From: Syncephalis plumigaleata
Lineage: Eukaryota > Zoopagomycota > Zoopagomycetes > Zoopagales > Piptocephalidaceae
DNA length: 61,131 bases
Assembly (NCBI GenBank): GCA_025201365.1
Contig: JAIXMF010000041.1
Span: forward strand, 1-61,131
Reading direction: 5' to 3'
Below are positions 49,187 through 61,131 of the stretch, piece after piece; within the stretch, counting starts at the first letter, position 1; each line of letters begins with the position of its first letter. A program made the translations under genes and the position numbers. The notes under the pieces were generated by a model that was given only the letters and a program-made list of their open reading frames with translations, was not told where the DNA came from and searched no databases.

Positions 49187-50464
49187 TGGAGATGATACGT
49201 AGCAATGAGAGAATAAGATACGCGATAAGAGCTGGTTGTAGTGATAGCACTGCTACGTCACGTCAACGTCAAACAGAGGCAAAAGAGCGGGAAATGAGAG
49301 AGACTAAGAAGCGCGGAGTTAATGGATATGTGAACAAAGGAGAGATAAATAGATAGATAGATAGAGAGCCAATATGAAAGGAATAGTAGAGTAAGTGGTA
49401 TTATGCACGCAGGTTGCACAGTTTGGTACTGCTGCACTATTGACTAGGGAAAAGGGAGGAGATGAATTCAGTAAGCAGCAGCAGTTGGCAGGGTGGCTCA
49501 GGTTCACTTTGCAACGTTCTCTAAAATAGTGCAGATCTATGCTAGTGAAAGAGAAAAACGAAAGAAGCAATAGAATAACGCTGCAGGTAGACACTTGAGG
49601 ATGATAGTGAAGGTGATGTGTTGTGATGTTGACGGAATCGTCCACTCGCTCGCACTCTTTAACTAATGTCAGATATATTACCACCGTCGTTCGTAGAGAA
49701 GAGAAGACTAGAGAAAGATGAAAGAGTTGGTGTGTGTGTGCGGTAAGTCGAGGAGATGCGTGCTTGGCACAGAAAAAGTTTTGCGGCTAATTCAGACGAT
49801 GCAGGGTATTCACGTGCTCATTCAACGAAGATTCACTGCCAATAAGAGAGTTTAATAATATCACAAAACGTAAACACTAAACAAGGAATAGCAGAGAGTA
49901 TAAATGATAGATAGATAGAGAGAGATGAGTGTCAGGTGTACGTAGTTGTTGTTTGAGAACAAGTTACAAATGAATAGAATAGATAATAGCAATAGTAATT
50001 CAGTTACGAATAGAGTTATACGATAATTGTAGTATGCAATAAATAGAGGAATTCAATAGAGTAAGAGAAGCATAGTATAATAAGAGGGAAAGGCAAGAGG
50101 AATAGTAACAATGATTGCAGTTGAACAAGTGGAAATAAGAGAAAGAAACGATACTAGAATGCATACATTGACAACAACGCTTGCTTTTACACATTTTATG
50201 ACTGGTATTACAATTGAGTAGTACAATATCTATTATTGTTATTAGTAGCAAGAGTAGACATTGCATTGATAATGAACGTATGTATGTATGCATGCGTGTA
50301 TGTGTGGATGAATGCGTGGCTCCATTGATAATAGTAGAGTTCATCTGCAGTAACCATGTGATTGTTTGTTTGTCTCCTTCTCTCTCTCTCTCTCTTCCTC
50401 GTCTCCTCTGAGGATTACTAGTTTAGTATATGCACTCATATTGACGAGAACAAAGTTTATTGCA
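49187..50464. other. Intergenic, 1.3 kb, microsatellite-rich
   Basis: GATA/TAGA runs at 49347-49364 and 49908-49922, a GT run at 49731-49740, GA-rich strand bias, and a CT run (50380-50396) before the thymidylate kinase start. No gene supported. Confidence 0.5.
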
Positions 50465-51296
50465 ATGAGACGTGGTGCGTTTATTCTACTCGAGGGAGGT
50501 GACCGTGTTGGTAAATCAACCCAATGCACTCGTCTAGTCTCCTATTTACAACAAGCAGGTATAACAGCACAACATAGACGATTCCCTGGTAATTATATGC
50601 TCTCTATTCAATAGTACAACTACTTACTAGCCATATCAACTAGATCGTACAACCACCATTGGTCGAATGATTGACGCGTATCTAGCGGGTAATACTCAGT
50701 TGGATGATCATGCCATTCATCTACTATTCTCTGCAAATCGATGGGAGGCTGTGTAAGTGTTATCCTACGTGTTCTCTCATATAGGAATAGGTTAACTCAT
50801 CCTATTACAATATTATAGAGAAAGTATGAAGGCCGAACTACGTAAAGGCATTACATTGGTTGTAGATCGTTATGCTTATTCGGGAGTAGTATTCTCTGCT
50901 GCCAAGGTAATGAGTAGCCATAATACAGTTTGTAGAGTGATGTATCTAATCGTGTATGTCATCATACATCATCATTAGGGTCTATCATTACAATGGTGTA
51001 AGCAACCGGATGTTGGATTACTACGACCTGATCTGGTCTGTTTACTGGATATGCCTGTTGAGGAAGCAACACGCCGAGGTGATTTCGGACAGGAACGCTA
51101 TGAACGTATAGATCTGCAGAAACGCGTACGTGACAATTTCGCACAACTACGAGAACCGGAATGGTTAGTATTAGATGCTACACAGGATGTTGATACATTG
51201 CATACTACTATTATTGAACGTGTTATGCAAACATTATCTATCTGTAAGGATCAACCGATTAGAGAAGGTCTATGGCAGATAGAAGATAGTCAATAA
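50465..51296 (+). CDS. CDC8: Thymidylate kinase
   Basis: Exons 50465-50588, 50644-50752, 50819-50906 and 50979-51296 give 212 residues. The P-loop is [12 protein letters not shown], followed by the substrate-binding RRFPDRTT, the [10 protein letters not shown] helix, [16 protein letters not shown] (DRY/S motif) and the LID region [13 protein letters not shown]. It phosphorylates dTMP to dTDP. The length matches the family. The ATG is set by the immediate match to the P-loop strand. Confidence 0.95.
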
Positions 51297-51396
51297 CAAG
51301 TATTAAACTAGTATATTTATTGATTGATTGATCGTTAGTATTAGAAAGTAATAATGTTACAAGTAGTAACTAAATACATTGAATATAGAGTCATAT

Positions 51397-53141
51397 CTAA
51401 TCCATTAGACTTGTTGTTCTATGAACTGCTACTACTGCATCTATCCATGATACTAAGGATACATTGATGGTGGGCAATCCTATAATCTGCTCATTATTTG
51501 TAGATTCACTTATTAGATGTCGCCTTATTCCCTTAAATGATGGATTCCTCGTAGCAACAACAACTGGTTGACTTGATCGAATCATGACGTGTAATTTACA
51601 GAACTGCTCGATGCATTGTCTATTAGACTCGGTCATTTGATTTAAATGTTGTTTAAGGATTGCCGTGTCAGTTTTAACATCAAATGGTCTTACGCGTAAT
51701 ATCAACTCGTCCAACGGTGATGTACTTGTAATGCAAATCTGATATCGTTGATGCCAAACACCGTAATAGTGATATTTACATTTACTATTGGCAATGATGA
51801 TAGTTGAATCTACCGAGTGTAACAAGTAGATTGCTTCCTTTTCCTTGGCCGTTAATGGTTGTGGTGCAATACGCCACACTGCTACATTCTTTAATGATGG
51901 TCGAATAAATACAAGACCGGCTATTGTTTCAAATGAAGTCTTTGAACAACAAGACGAGCACACTAGATGATCCATTTGTTCTAAATGGACTAGACGAGGT
52001 GGATGAGCACCTACACGAATACGCTGATAGATGATTGATAGAACACGATGTCGAATAATCCTAGGTAGTTTGGAGAATGTAGCATCAATCGTTAAATGGT
52101 AGATGCCTAATTTCATATCAAATTGACTAGATACTGCCATAAACTCATTGACTAGTTGACAATATTGTAATAGTTAGTCACTAGATACAGCATGTTAATG
52201 ATTATTGGTTACCTTGTCGATCTATTTCTTGACGATGCATAAGCATATGTTGTCCATATTGATTGATCTGTGTAAATGATAGTGTAGTATCGTTGTTGTT
52301 GTTGTTGTTGTTGGATTGAGCGCGTATCTCATTGAGTGTATTACGAATTACATTACGCTGATAATCGTCAGACTTGTTTGTGGGATCTTCAAACCAGGGA
52401 ATGTCATGATGCTGACAAGTGGCTATTAATCGTTGCTAATAGACATGCACGCTTCTTAGATCGTGTATATTATTGATCAAATGTACTATCATTACCTTTG
52501 GTATGGAGAGTAGTGGGCGTAATATACCAAGTGATGGCAGTGTTCTATCCAACCAGATGGGTGCATCGCGTGGATAGGGCCATGCAGTGCGATGAGTAAG
52601 TCCGGTGAGACCGTAAATGCCACTGGCACGAGCAAGTCGAAATAGCAGTGTCTCTTGTACATCATTTGCATGATGACCCATCCACAACCAGGGAACATCA
52701 AGTGTTGTACATGCTTGGGCAAGCTGAGCATACCTAGCAATACGTGCTTGTGTCTCTAGTGTGGCAATGCTGGGCGGTTGATCCGATGGCCATTGTAGGG
52801 TGAGTCGCTTCGATACGACACCTAGTTTGCGTTGAAGCACCTGGCTCACTTTATCCGCTTCTTCTCGACTATTTGGACGTAGTCTATGATCCACCGTCAA
52901 TGCATGCACCTGCGAGGATCCCATTGTACACGCCAGTAAATAGCATAAAGCCATACTATCGACACCACCAGATACTGCCACCGCTATATTTACATATACA
53001 TATATAAGTCTATATTAATTTACATTGCATTTATATCGTTGTAAATTACTTGCCTACTGGTCCTACAGTTGGCATTCGTAGTTGTATAAGCAGTCGCTTA
53101 AATTCATGTTGTAATATGGGTGAAGCTGACGACATAGACAT
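51397..53141 (-). CDS. TilS-like tRNA(Ile)-lysidine synthetase
   Basis: Exons 53141-53054, 52983-52496, 52435-52213 and 52151-51397 give 517 residues. The N-type ATP pyrophosphatase domain has VAVSGGVDSMALCYLL (PP-loop), ALTVDHRLRPNSREEADKV, ARIARYAQLA, WLWMGHHANDVQETLLFRLARASG and GILRPLLSIPK, then IPWFEDPTNKSDDYQRNVIRN, all TilS hallmarks. The C-terminal half is divergent. TilS turns C34 of a CAU-anticodon tRNA-Ile into lysidine. In a fungus this would serve mitochondrial tRNA, though the N-terminus is only weakly presequence-like. The first intron (53053-52984) has a GC donor. Shares a 115-bp upstream region with NOP4. Confidence 0.88.
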
Positions 53142-53256
53142 AGACAGAGAGGACGATTAATTCAATAAATGAAATAAAATAATAAAAAATAATTCATTGA
53201 TTTTTCTTTTTTTTCTTGCATTGTTGCCTCACTAATTTATATCGGTCTTTTTCATA

Positions 53257-56200
53257 ATGTCGACAGAAGTTGAAGTAATGCCATCTACAAAGAATGAAGT
53301 GGAAGATCGTCGTGCCAAGTCTACGCTGTTCGTAAGAGGTTTGCCGGCTGATGTGGAAGACGAAATAAGTATTATTACTACGTATTTGACTACTATAAAG
53401 GCTAACATAGGAATGGGTTCTATACGAATTCGAGTCGTTCTTCTCGGAAGTCGGTCCTGTTCGTTCTTCATTTGTAGTTAGGGAGAAGGCCTCGAATGAG
53501 AATCACGATAAGCGCAAGTTACCATGCAAAGGATTTGGTTTTGTTCAGTTGTAAGTAGTTAACTAAGCAGATACTTGCTACTAGTACATCATTAATAATG
53601 ATATTGTTATTATTTGCTATTTAGTGCCATGTCAGAGGATGCCGAGCGTGCATTAGATGAATTGGCCAATGTCAAGTTCCGTAATCAAACATTATTCATG
53701 GAACTAGCCTTGAAACGACAAGGTATTTCATATATACAAGCTATAATTAAATACATTGTTTATTCATTCATTTGTATATAGGCACAGATGGTTCCATTGA
53801 ACAACTAAAAAGTATGTATCTACTAATGATATACGTATAGGAGTATTTACTAACATTCAAGTTAGATGTTACATTGGATAAGCAAAGTCAAGAGGCAAAG
53901 GAGAAAGCCATTGCTTTACGTAAAGAAGATCCAGTGTAAGTATGATTCATATAGATATACAATCATTAGTGACTACCTTGATGACTAATTACTTTATATG
54001 ATAGTCTGAGACGTACAGTGATTATTATGGGTATACCTAAGCAGGTGCATCGTAAACAAGTAGTGCTTAGAGCACGTAAGAGCGGTATTGTCGATAGTGT
54101 GGAATATCCATGGCAGGATGATCTGCACATTCCTACCGATGACACGGCCATTGGTAAGCTAATAACCTGAGGGTAGAGTATTTATCAATAGTACTAATGA
54201 GTATGTAATACATGAATAGCTCGTGTTATCTATAAGGATATTGACGAAGCCACCAAAGCGATTACTCAATTGGATGGACGTGAGTTTAAAGAGGGCAAGT
54301 TGACGGCCATTCCTGCTTCTAAACGTCTTGATGTAAGTGTAGAATAGTTGTTTATTAGCTGTAATGGTAGATTAATTGAATGTATAGAATATGGTTAATG
54401 ATAAACGAGCACGACTTATTGTACGAAATATTCCATTCAAGGTAGATTACCACTTGATGACAATGATATGTATAAATGACTAATAATAATAATAATAGTA
54501 TCGAGAGAATGATTTACGTTCCATGTTCTCCAAGTTCGGTACAGTAACAGATGTCAAGTTGCCACGTAAAGACAATAAACCATCAGGATTATTGCGTGGT
54601 TTTGCCTTTGTTCAATTTGCCAAGTTAGCAGATGCTGCACAGGTAAATAGTAGAACAGTAATGTGGAGAACAACTACGATAACCAAATATGCTATGATTA
54701 GGCGATAAAAGCATTGAATGGTACATCACTACTCAATAGAACTATTGCAATTGATTGGGCATTAGCCAAGGATCAATATGATCAAGCAATGCTAAATGCA
54801 ATGGATACTGAAACGAGTACTGCTATGGATACCACAGAAGATGGCGATGACAATGAACAGGAAGAGGAAGAGGAAGCAAGTGATCTAGAAATGGTAGATG
54901 GCGAAGGAGATGAAGAATATCCCGATCTAAGTTCAAGTGAAGAGGAAGACGATGATAATGAAGAGGAAGAAGAGGCATCGGAGGAAACAAAAGAAAACAT
55001 GTCAGATACTCCAAAAACAAGTAAGTCTTAGATTAATGTTGTTGTTGCTGATTAACTAACTAACTAATTGATTTAATGTAGATATAATACCAATGGAACC
55101 AGGATGTACATTGTTTCTACGTAATGTATCATTTGATACGGAAGAGTCTAGTCTTTATGAATTGTAAGTGATCTCATATAGTTTAGTATCTATGCAACGT
55201 ACTAACTACTAGTTAGGTTCCGATCTTATGGTAAATTACGGTATTGTCGCATTACCATGGACCATGATACTGGTCGGCCACGCGGTACGGCATTTGTTTG
55301 CTTTTGGAAACGAGAGGATGCAGATCGTTGTATAGCTGAAGCATCCAAGATTGATTATAACAAGGATATGCTTAATACCGATAATGTAAGTGGTAGATAT
55401 GCGTATCATATAGCATAGTAGTGTATGATTGACACCGATGAATGTGTAGAATAATCGACGTACTACTGTAAAATCGGTTCTTTCACCGGAGATTGCCAAT
55501 TCAGCAGCACAAGCATTCACCCTTGATGGTCGAGTACTGAATATAACACGAGCAGTTGATCGAGATCAAGCGGCCAAGTTCACCGAGGAAGGCATTAAGA
55601 CAAGGGCCGACAAGCGTAATATGTATCTATTACAAGAAGGATGTGAGTAGTGGCATGACTAATGAGTAGACTAATAAGAAGCATTCATTTACTTACTCGT
55701 TTATGGTTTAGTAATAACAGAGGGATCACCGGCAGCTGTGGGTGTACCACCGATCGAGCTTAAGAAGCGAGCAGAATCGCATGCACTCCGTAAGAATCAG
55801 CTTAACAGTCGACCCGATCTATTCATATCGAAAACACGTTTATCGGTCAGGAATCTGCCACTCGACATGGACGACAAGGGATTACGTCGTTTGGCCATTA
55901 GTGCCATTGGTCGATTCAAGCAAGAGTGCAAGGATAATAAGCGTACGCCATTGACGGCCGAGGAGCGTGAAGAAGGATGGTCGCGTATGCCACGCGTTGT
56001 TCAGGTAGATAGACATTGATGATCTTTGTTATGGTTACTTATTATGATGATTACATTAGGCCAAGGTGGTGCGTAGCAAGGAGAGAACCGATACTACTAC
56101 GGGATTGGCACGATCCACGGGATTCTCGTTTATCGAGTATAGCGATCATGCTCATGCATTGGCAGCACTCCGATTCCTCAATAACAATCCGCATGCGATT

Positions 56201-56580
56201 GCTGGACACAAAAGACGCTTGATGGTTGAGTTTTCCATTGAGAATGCGCAAATATTGAAACGACGTGAAGAACGTCGACAACGTGTAATGCATCATGTAA
56301 GTAATCGCTCTATTAAGTAGATTAGTTGATTTACATGACAATGTGTTTGCAGACATCAATGAACGGAGATGATGAACCGAATACATATGGTAAACGACCA
56401 TATACAAATGGTAACAATAGGCCATATACAAATGGTGGCAATAAACCAAGTACAAATGGTAAACGACCATTTACAAAAGGCAATGGTAAACCAAATACAA
56501 ATGGTAAACGACCATTCAACGCAAAAAGTGATAATGGACCTAAACGTAGAAAGGCAAGTGTAAATGTATCATTCCTATAA
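53257..56580 (+). CDS. NOP4: Nucleolar RNA-binding protein NOP4 (RBM28 family)
   Basis: A many-exon gene with four RRM domains: KSTLFVRGLPADVEDE...FESFFSEVGPVR...GFGFVQF; RRTVIIMGIPKQ...; ARLIVRNIPFKYRENDLRSMFSKFGTVTDVKLPRK...RGFAFVQFAK; CTLFLRNVSFDTEESSLYELFRSYGKLRYCRITMDHDTGRPRGTAFVCFWK, plus a further RRM-like unit (TRLSVRNLPLDMDDKGLRRL...GFSFIEYSDHAHALAALRFLNNNP). An acidic Glu/Asp tract lies between RRMs 3 and 4. The C-terminus is a TNGKRPF/YTNGNN repeat. NOP4 acts in 60S ribosome maturation. The first intron (53365-53425) seems to use AT-AC ends. Confidence 0.92.
56395..56523 (+). repeat. In-frame minisatellite in the NOP4 tail
   Basis: Five to six imperfect units built on ACAAATGGTAAACGACCA, coding TNGKRPF-like peptides rich in Asn, Lys and Arg. 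Confidence 0.8.
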
Positions 56581-59500
56581 ATAATTATTTACTAATCATT
56601 GATTACTGCACATTAGATGGGCACTCGTTAATTCGATTTCTTTGTCAAGTCAAGATTCTATTCACAATTAGATTACATGAAGCTTTGCTATAATCTATAA
56701 TAAATTACTTGCTAGATAATTTAAGCATATATATTATCGTATGTCATTTAGTGTATTTACTTGATATTCTACGACAAATCATCAATTTCTACTAATGAGT
56801 TTGACTATCATATATGATACTAGCCGGTGATAGGATCATTGTGTGACAGTATTTTGTTTTATTCTCCGATAATTATTGCGATTTCCATTTCAGTTTATTT
56901 TCTTTTCTTTTCTTTTTAACTTGTCTATAGAAACAAGGCCCGCTTTAACACACACGCACATGTGCACATACATCAATGTGTTTATCGTATTGTCATATCA
57001 ATTCATATCACATAGTATCGTATAAATGAGATTGTCAAGGCGAGTGGTGGTGGTTGCCTCTTCTTCCTCCTCTGCCTCTGATATAGCTATGATGTCACTC
57101 GTCTACATCATTTATTCAAGTTTTTCCACTATCGAACACCATTTGTACTACACGTCTACAGTATGACTATAACCGTATAGGCGTATAAACATGTGGCATA
57201 CTACTATTGATAGTAGCTGTATAGAAAGTGTACACGTGTGGTATTATGCTGATTTGGTCAGACCCTCACCTCTGCAAATGGTAGTACACCAACCAACATT
57301 GCTACTTGTTCTAGTGCTTGCTCATTTATTTTGAAACACCGACGTAATCGTAGATTGATGTATACGCTACAATGTTGTATGTTGTATGAGATGACCGTAT
57401 AGAATATCTACATTATTGAATGACACTACTATCAGTACACGTAGTCAATAGTTACGAATGATTTGAAATGGAAAGATAAGAAAGAAGAGAGAGAGAGAAA
57501 GAAGGGGAAGAGGAGTCTATCGTTTGTATGGCACTAAACGAGTCCACACACGTTGCACCTTCCCAAATGGTCGTGGTTTAACGTAGCAAATGACCCGAAA
57601 AACATTGATACAACATGTGTTCATCACGCGCACTATGCCGATTACGGTGTAAAGTTACATGCGCTACACTGGCCAACTTGTCATTAGGGAGGCAAGAAAG
57701 AGAGAAAAGAAAGGAATATAGTTTTTGATAAACAGAAAAAAATACTTAAGAGAGCCATATTGTTTACTAACTGATGCATCACATCATCTACGCTACTACT
57801 ACTCTTTCTCTCTCTCTTTCTTTCTTTCTTTTCTTACGGTTACGATTTAACTGATTACGCTCGTCTATTCTACCGCTACTACTACTATAGCCATTGCCCC
57901 ATCCTTACATCCCTACAAAGACACGTACACGGCCTTGAATTAACGTCGCCTATTCTGTCCGCGGTTTAACGACATAGTCACCTTTTTTCTCTTTACTTTT
58001 TTTCATTTGTGTTGTGTGGTCAGATACGTGTTCACGTTGCTGTCTATCGCATCACACTCACTCGCTCACTCCCCTATACGCGATAATCATTGACGACTAG
58101 GATAACTATAGCCGGATTAACACGGTTTGAAAACTTGTTTTCTTTTAGGATCGTCATAATCCTTTAGTTAGTTAGTTAGTTAGTTAGTCGGTTGGTCGGT
58201 TATAGACACGTGTGTCTTTTTCTCCCCTATCTATCTATTTTGGATATTCGTTATTTTTACTATTAGCCGATTGGAATTATTCAGTTTACGACTATACTAC
58301 TCGTATCGTTTTAGTACCGCATCACACAGTTCAGGTGAGTAGTTGCGATAGGATAGCGTGTCTATTTGTGTTTGTATTTATTGAATGGTTACCATTATTG
58401 TACAATGAACAACAATTGTACTCACAATAATAATGATGATAATGATCATGATTGGATGTACTACAATTACTGTACTAGAAATAGTAATAGTAATAGTAGT
58501 AATATGATGAAATGAACTGCTGCTGCCTATTCTTTGTCATTCATCAATGAGTTCCTTCTACTAGATACCTGCATTTGGTATTGATCGGTTATAATATCTA
58601 CCGTGTAGTAGGCTACAAGCCAACTGGGCGGGTAAATTTCGTTGTCGTTACCATCCTGGCAGATGAGGTGATTATCTCCGCGTATTACATTCCTCATATG
58701 TATGTGCGCGATTATTCTATACATAGGCATAGGCATTATTCAATGGCTATGTGTATCATTTGTATTATATACATACATACATACATACGATTAGAACAAT
58801 TTGAACGATAGGATAGGCCAACCTTTCCTTGTAATGCTCTTAGGAGAGCTGACGGGATAAGCTGATACAACGCGTAGAGCGAGAGAGATAATCAAGTTGA
58901 ACACTCGGAGAAATACTTGTATTATTGCCTTCAGCTTATCGCGTACCCGCATCTGGCGGCCCCTTCTCTTTTTTCCTCTTCTTACTCTTCCTATTTTTTA
59001 CGCATTGACTTGTATTCCGGTATTTCCATGTTTATACAACACGATGTAACGGATGAGGTTGAGGTTGACGTCCAACCAAACATATACACACATTTACTAT
59101 TTCGGCAGTGGATACTTGTTCACATAGCCGATATCGGCTATTGGATGCTACTATTTGTATATCCAAGTGGTTACAACTAGGGTTATTATTAGCATCATCA
59201 TCATCATCATCACAGTATACACACAATGTGAGTGGGGTTGATTTCCTGTTTATTTCACTTGTCGTCATTCAATGTGTGTGTGTGTGTGTGTGACCATAGA
59301 TCGTCATTGTTGTATACGCGCGCGCGCGTGTGTGTGTGCATCTATCTATATTTCTTTTCTGAGTTCTCATTCTACTATTACGATAACCATTACCATGCTT
59401 TGGTTTTTGTTTTGACTCTTCCACCGCGGGTATCACACTGCCCTATGGTCGTTTGATAATCTAGAATATACCCTGTCTCCGCCTAATTATTTCACATTTC

Positions 59501-61131
59501 TATGTGATTGTCATTGCTTATCAACCATACATACTCCACTATTGTTGTATTGTATTGTTACATGTTTACCCATTTGCCCGGAAGTGAGTGTGAGTGTGAG
59601 TGAGTGTGTAGCAGTGTAGCCTGTTTCTCTTATTCACTTCACTTATTTGTTGCTTGCATATTATCTTGCATGGTATCCAGCGTAGGTTGGCATTATTCAA
59701 CATCACAACCCGGCTATTTTCTGCTACTTATTCCTTGACATTTCCCTTTTTTTACTATTCAAGTCAGCTTGATTAGTAATTAGCTGTGATACTCATTGAT
59801 AATACTACTACGACTACTATTATTATAATTGTTGTTGCTCTACTAATCTCTACTTTTTGATTGTGTCACTTTTACTATTCGTAATTATCTTTTTTACTTT
59901 ATTGGATTATTACTAATAATTATATTGTCTAGTGTCATTGCTTGTTCACTCGTCCGTTCGTTCGTTCGGTGCTTTACAAGATTGTTAACATTGACCTGGC
60001 ATCCGTAACGCGGAGTACAGCGGCTATTAGATTGTTGTTAGATCCCGTCATCAACATCATCATCAAACAATATTAACCGGTAGTACTACCATCACATACA
60101 CCATACTAGTAAGTTACGATTATTTGTATAGTCCTCAGTCTCCTCAATCAGTCAATCAATCAATCAAGTTGTATGTAGCCATTCTCTGTCAATGTGTTTC
60201 ATCTCTCTCTCTCTCTCTATCTTTGTCATTATTCTACCTTTCGGTTATCCAACCAATGAGTGAATAGTATGCGATGCCACGCGAATAATCCTATCCAATC
60301 AACGTTCTGTAGGCACGTGGATTGGACAAATGGATGTGGATGTGGATGTGTGTGTGGGCAAAGTTTCTTGCCGTATCTGCAGTTTTTCATTTCAAAAGAA
60401 CTTGCGTATTTCTTACGAGTGTGCGGGTGTGCCCTCTCCCAGTCCAGTACTGATTAGCTAGTTATTCACCTTCATCGGATTAATACGAGGATTGTGTACA
60501 ATTGCTCTCCCTCTCCTCTCTCTCTTAATTGCACACATTGTTATTGGGCAATAGGAGAGAAAGAAAAGAGAAAAAAATCGACCGGAAAGGCGGATTCACA
60601 CACACACGCACACACACACTCTCGCATGATAAGCAGCATACACTCAAGTTGTTGCGCCGCCTTATCCCTTACCGCATTATTCCTACTATTCCCATTCTAC
60701 ATCCCGGTATCCTATAGTAGCGGACTATTTCCATTTAGACGAGTGTCATTGCTTGTTAGTCCTACGCTGAGTCTATACACGCATACAGAACAGACACACG
60801 CTTTATGAAGACATTGTATCTGCCTGAGTTGCCGGCATTACTGATACTCTCTGAAGTTAAAAAGGAGCACCCATCTTTACATCGTGTTTTTCTTTCTTTC
60901 CTTCTTTCTCTCTCTGGTTGGTCCTTATTTGTGCTGGTTTTTTACTCTTTTTAAAGGCCACATACCGCACACCACACACACCCATCACATCCATCAACAC
61001 ACACACTCACTCACAAATCACTTCACCCCATTTCTCTCTACGTTTATTTTTCTCCTTCGCATCAGTTACGTTCACGTTTGGTTGCGACGCTTTCTTGCCC
61101 TCCCTTTTTACTTACTACTTACTTCCTACTT
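56581..61131. other. Gene-free right end, 4.5 kb
   Basis: No protein-coding gene recognised on either strand; the open frames are short and low in complexity. It contains pyrimidine-rich tracts, TTAG repeats (58167-58186), GT and CG/GT runs (59273-59338), a CT run (60203-60218), a CA run (60597-60618), a donor-like CAG|GTGAGT at 58334 and a 10-bp inverted repeat (58856-58865 with 58931-58940). It could be the long leader or control region of a gene starting beyond the window. Confidence 0.5.

Noticed and set aside
58856-58940. Hairpin with 10-bp stem (GATAAGCTGA) as a structured RNA
   Set aside because: A 10-bp stem with a 65-nt loop and no extension is weak evidence; mentioned only as part of the right-hand gene-free stretch.

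Overview
This window reads as nuclear DNA of a filamentous, probably early-diverging fungus (Zoopagomycota or Mucoromycota grade; no marker here fixes the lineage). Genes carry many 50-75 nt introns with GTAAGT-like donors and CTAAY branch points. The gene set is ordinary fungal housekeeping: mitoribosomal proteins, complex I, PEX1, NOP4, NudC, RPB12, an ALR/MNR2-type CorA channel and an F-BAR/SH3 protein. The mobile elements are a LINE, a chromovirus and a Fanzor, all known from such genomes. Gene models below were built by reading splice sites by eye. Where exon lists are given, the coding lengths are multiples of three.

Region by region. 1-11.6 kb: a forward LINE with ORF1, ORF2 and a poly-A tail, whose ORF1 is interrupted by a complete-looking reverse-strand Ty3/gypsy chromovirus with identical 184-bp LTRs, a 5-bp target duplication and a dUTPase domain inside pol. 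11.7-14.8 kb: an ArsC-like protein, an unrecognised six-exon coiled-coil gene, and mitoribosomal uS2m read from a 92-bp divergent promoter. 14.8-17 kb: a gene-free stretch with a degenerate ~100-bp tandem repeat. 17-19.6 kb: an intact, intron-containing Fanzor (eukaryotic TnpB homologue). Short copies of its 3' end recur at 14.9 and 32.7 kb, the second with a relic of the Fanzor C-terminus.

19.7-32.2 kb: CorA/ALR magnesium channel, F-BAR/SH3 protein, HDHD2-like HAD phosphatase, purple-acid-phosphatase-like membrane protein, NudC and an F-box-like protein. 33-35 kb: a secreted Asn/Gly-rich protein between two inward-facing copies of a 241-bp promoter-like sequence (three mismatches). 36-46.6 kb: SDR oxidoreductase, RPB12, NDUFS3 divergent from bL31m, PEX1 divergent from ESS2. 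47-56.6 kb: a coiled-coil protein with a CC1-box-like dynein-adaptor motif, thymidylate kinase, a TilS-like tRNA-Ile lysidine synthetase divergent from NOP4. 56.6-61.1 kb: no gene recognised.

The most notable signals are: the Fanzor plus dispersed copies of its 3' end (candidate guide-RNA loci); the inward-facing promoter repeat; the dUTPase-bearing chromovirus nested in a LINE; and several introns with unusual ends (three GC-AG, one AT-AG, one probable AT-AC) that ordinary gene finders would misread.
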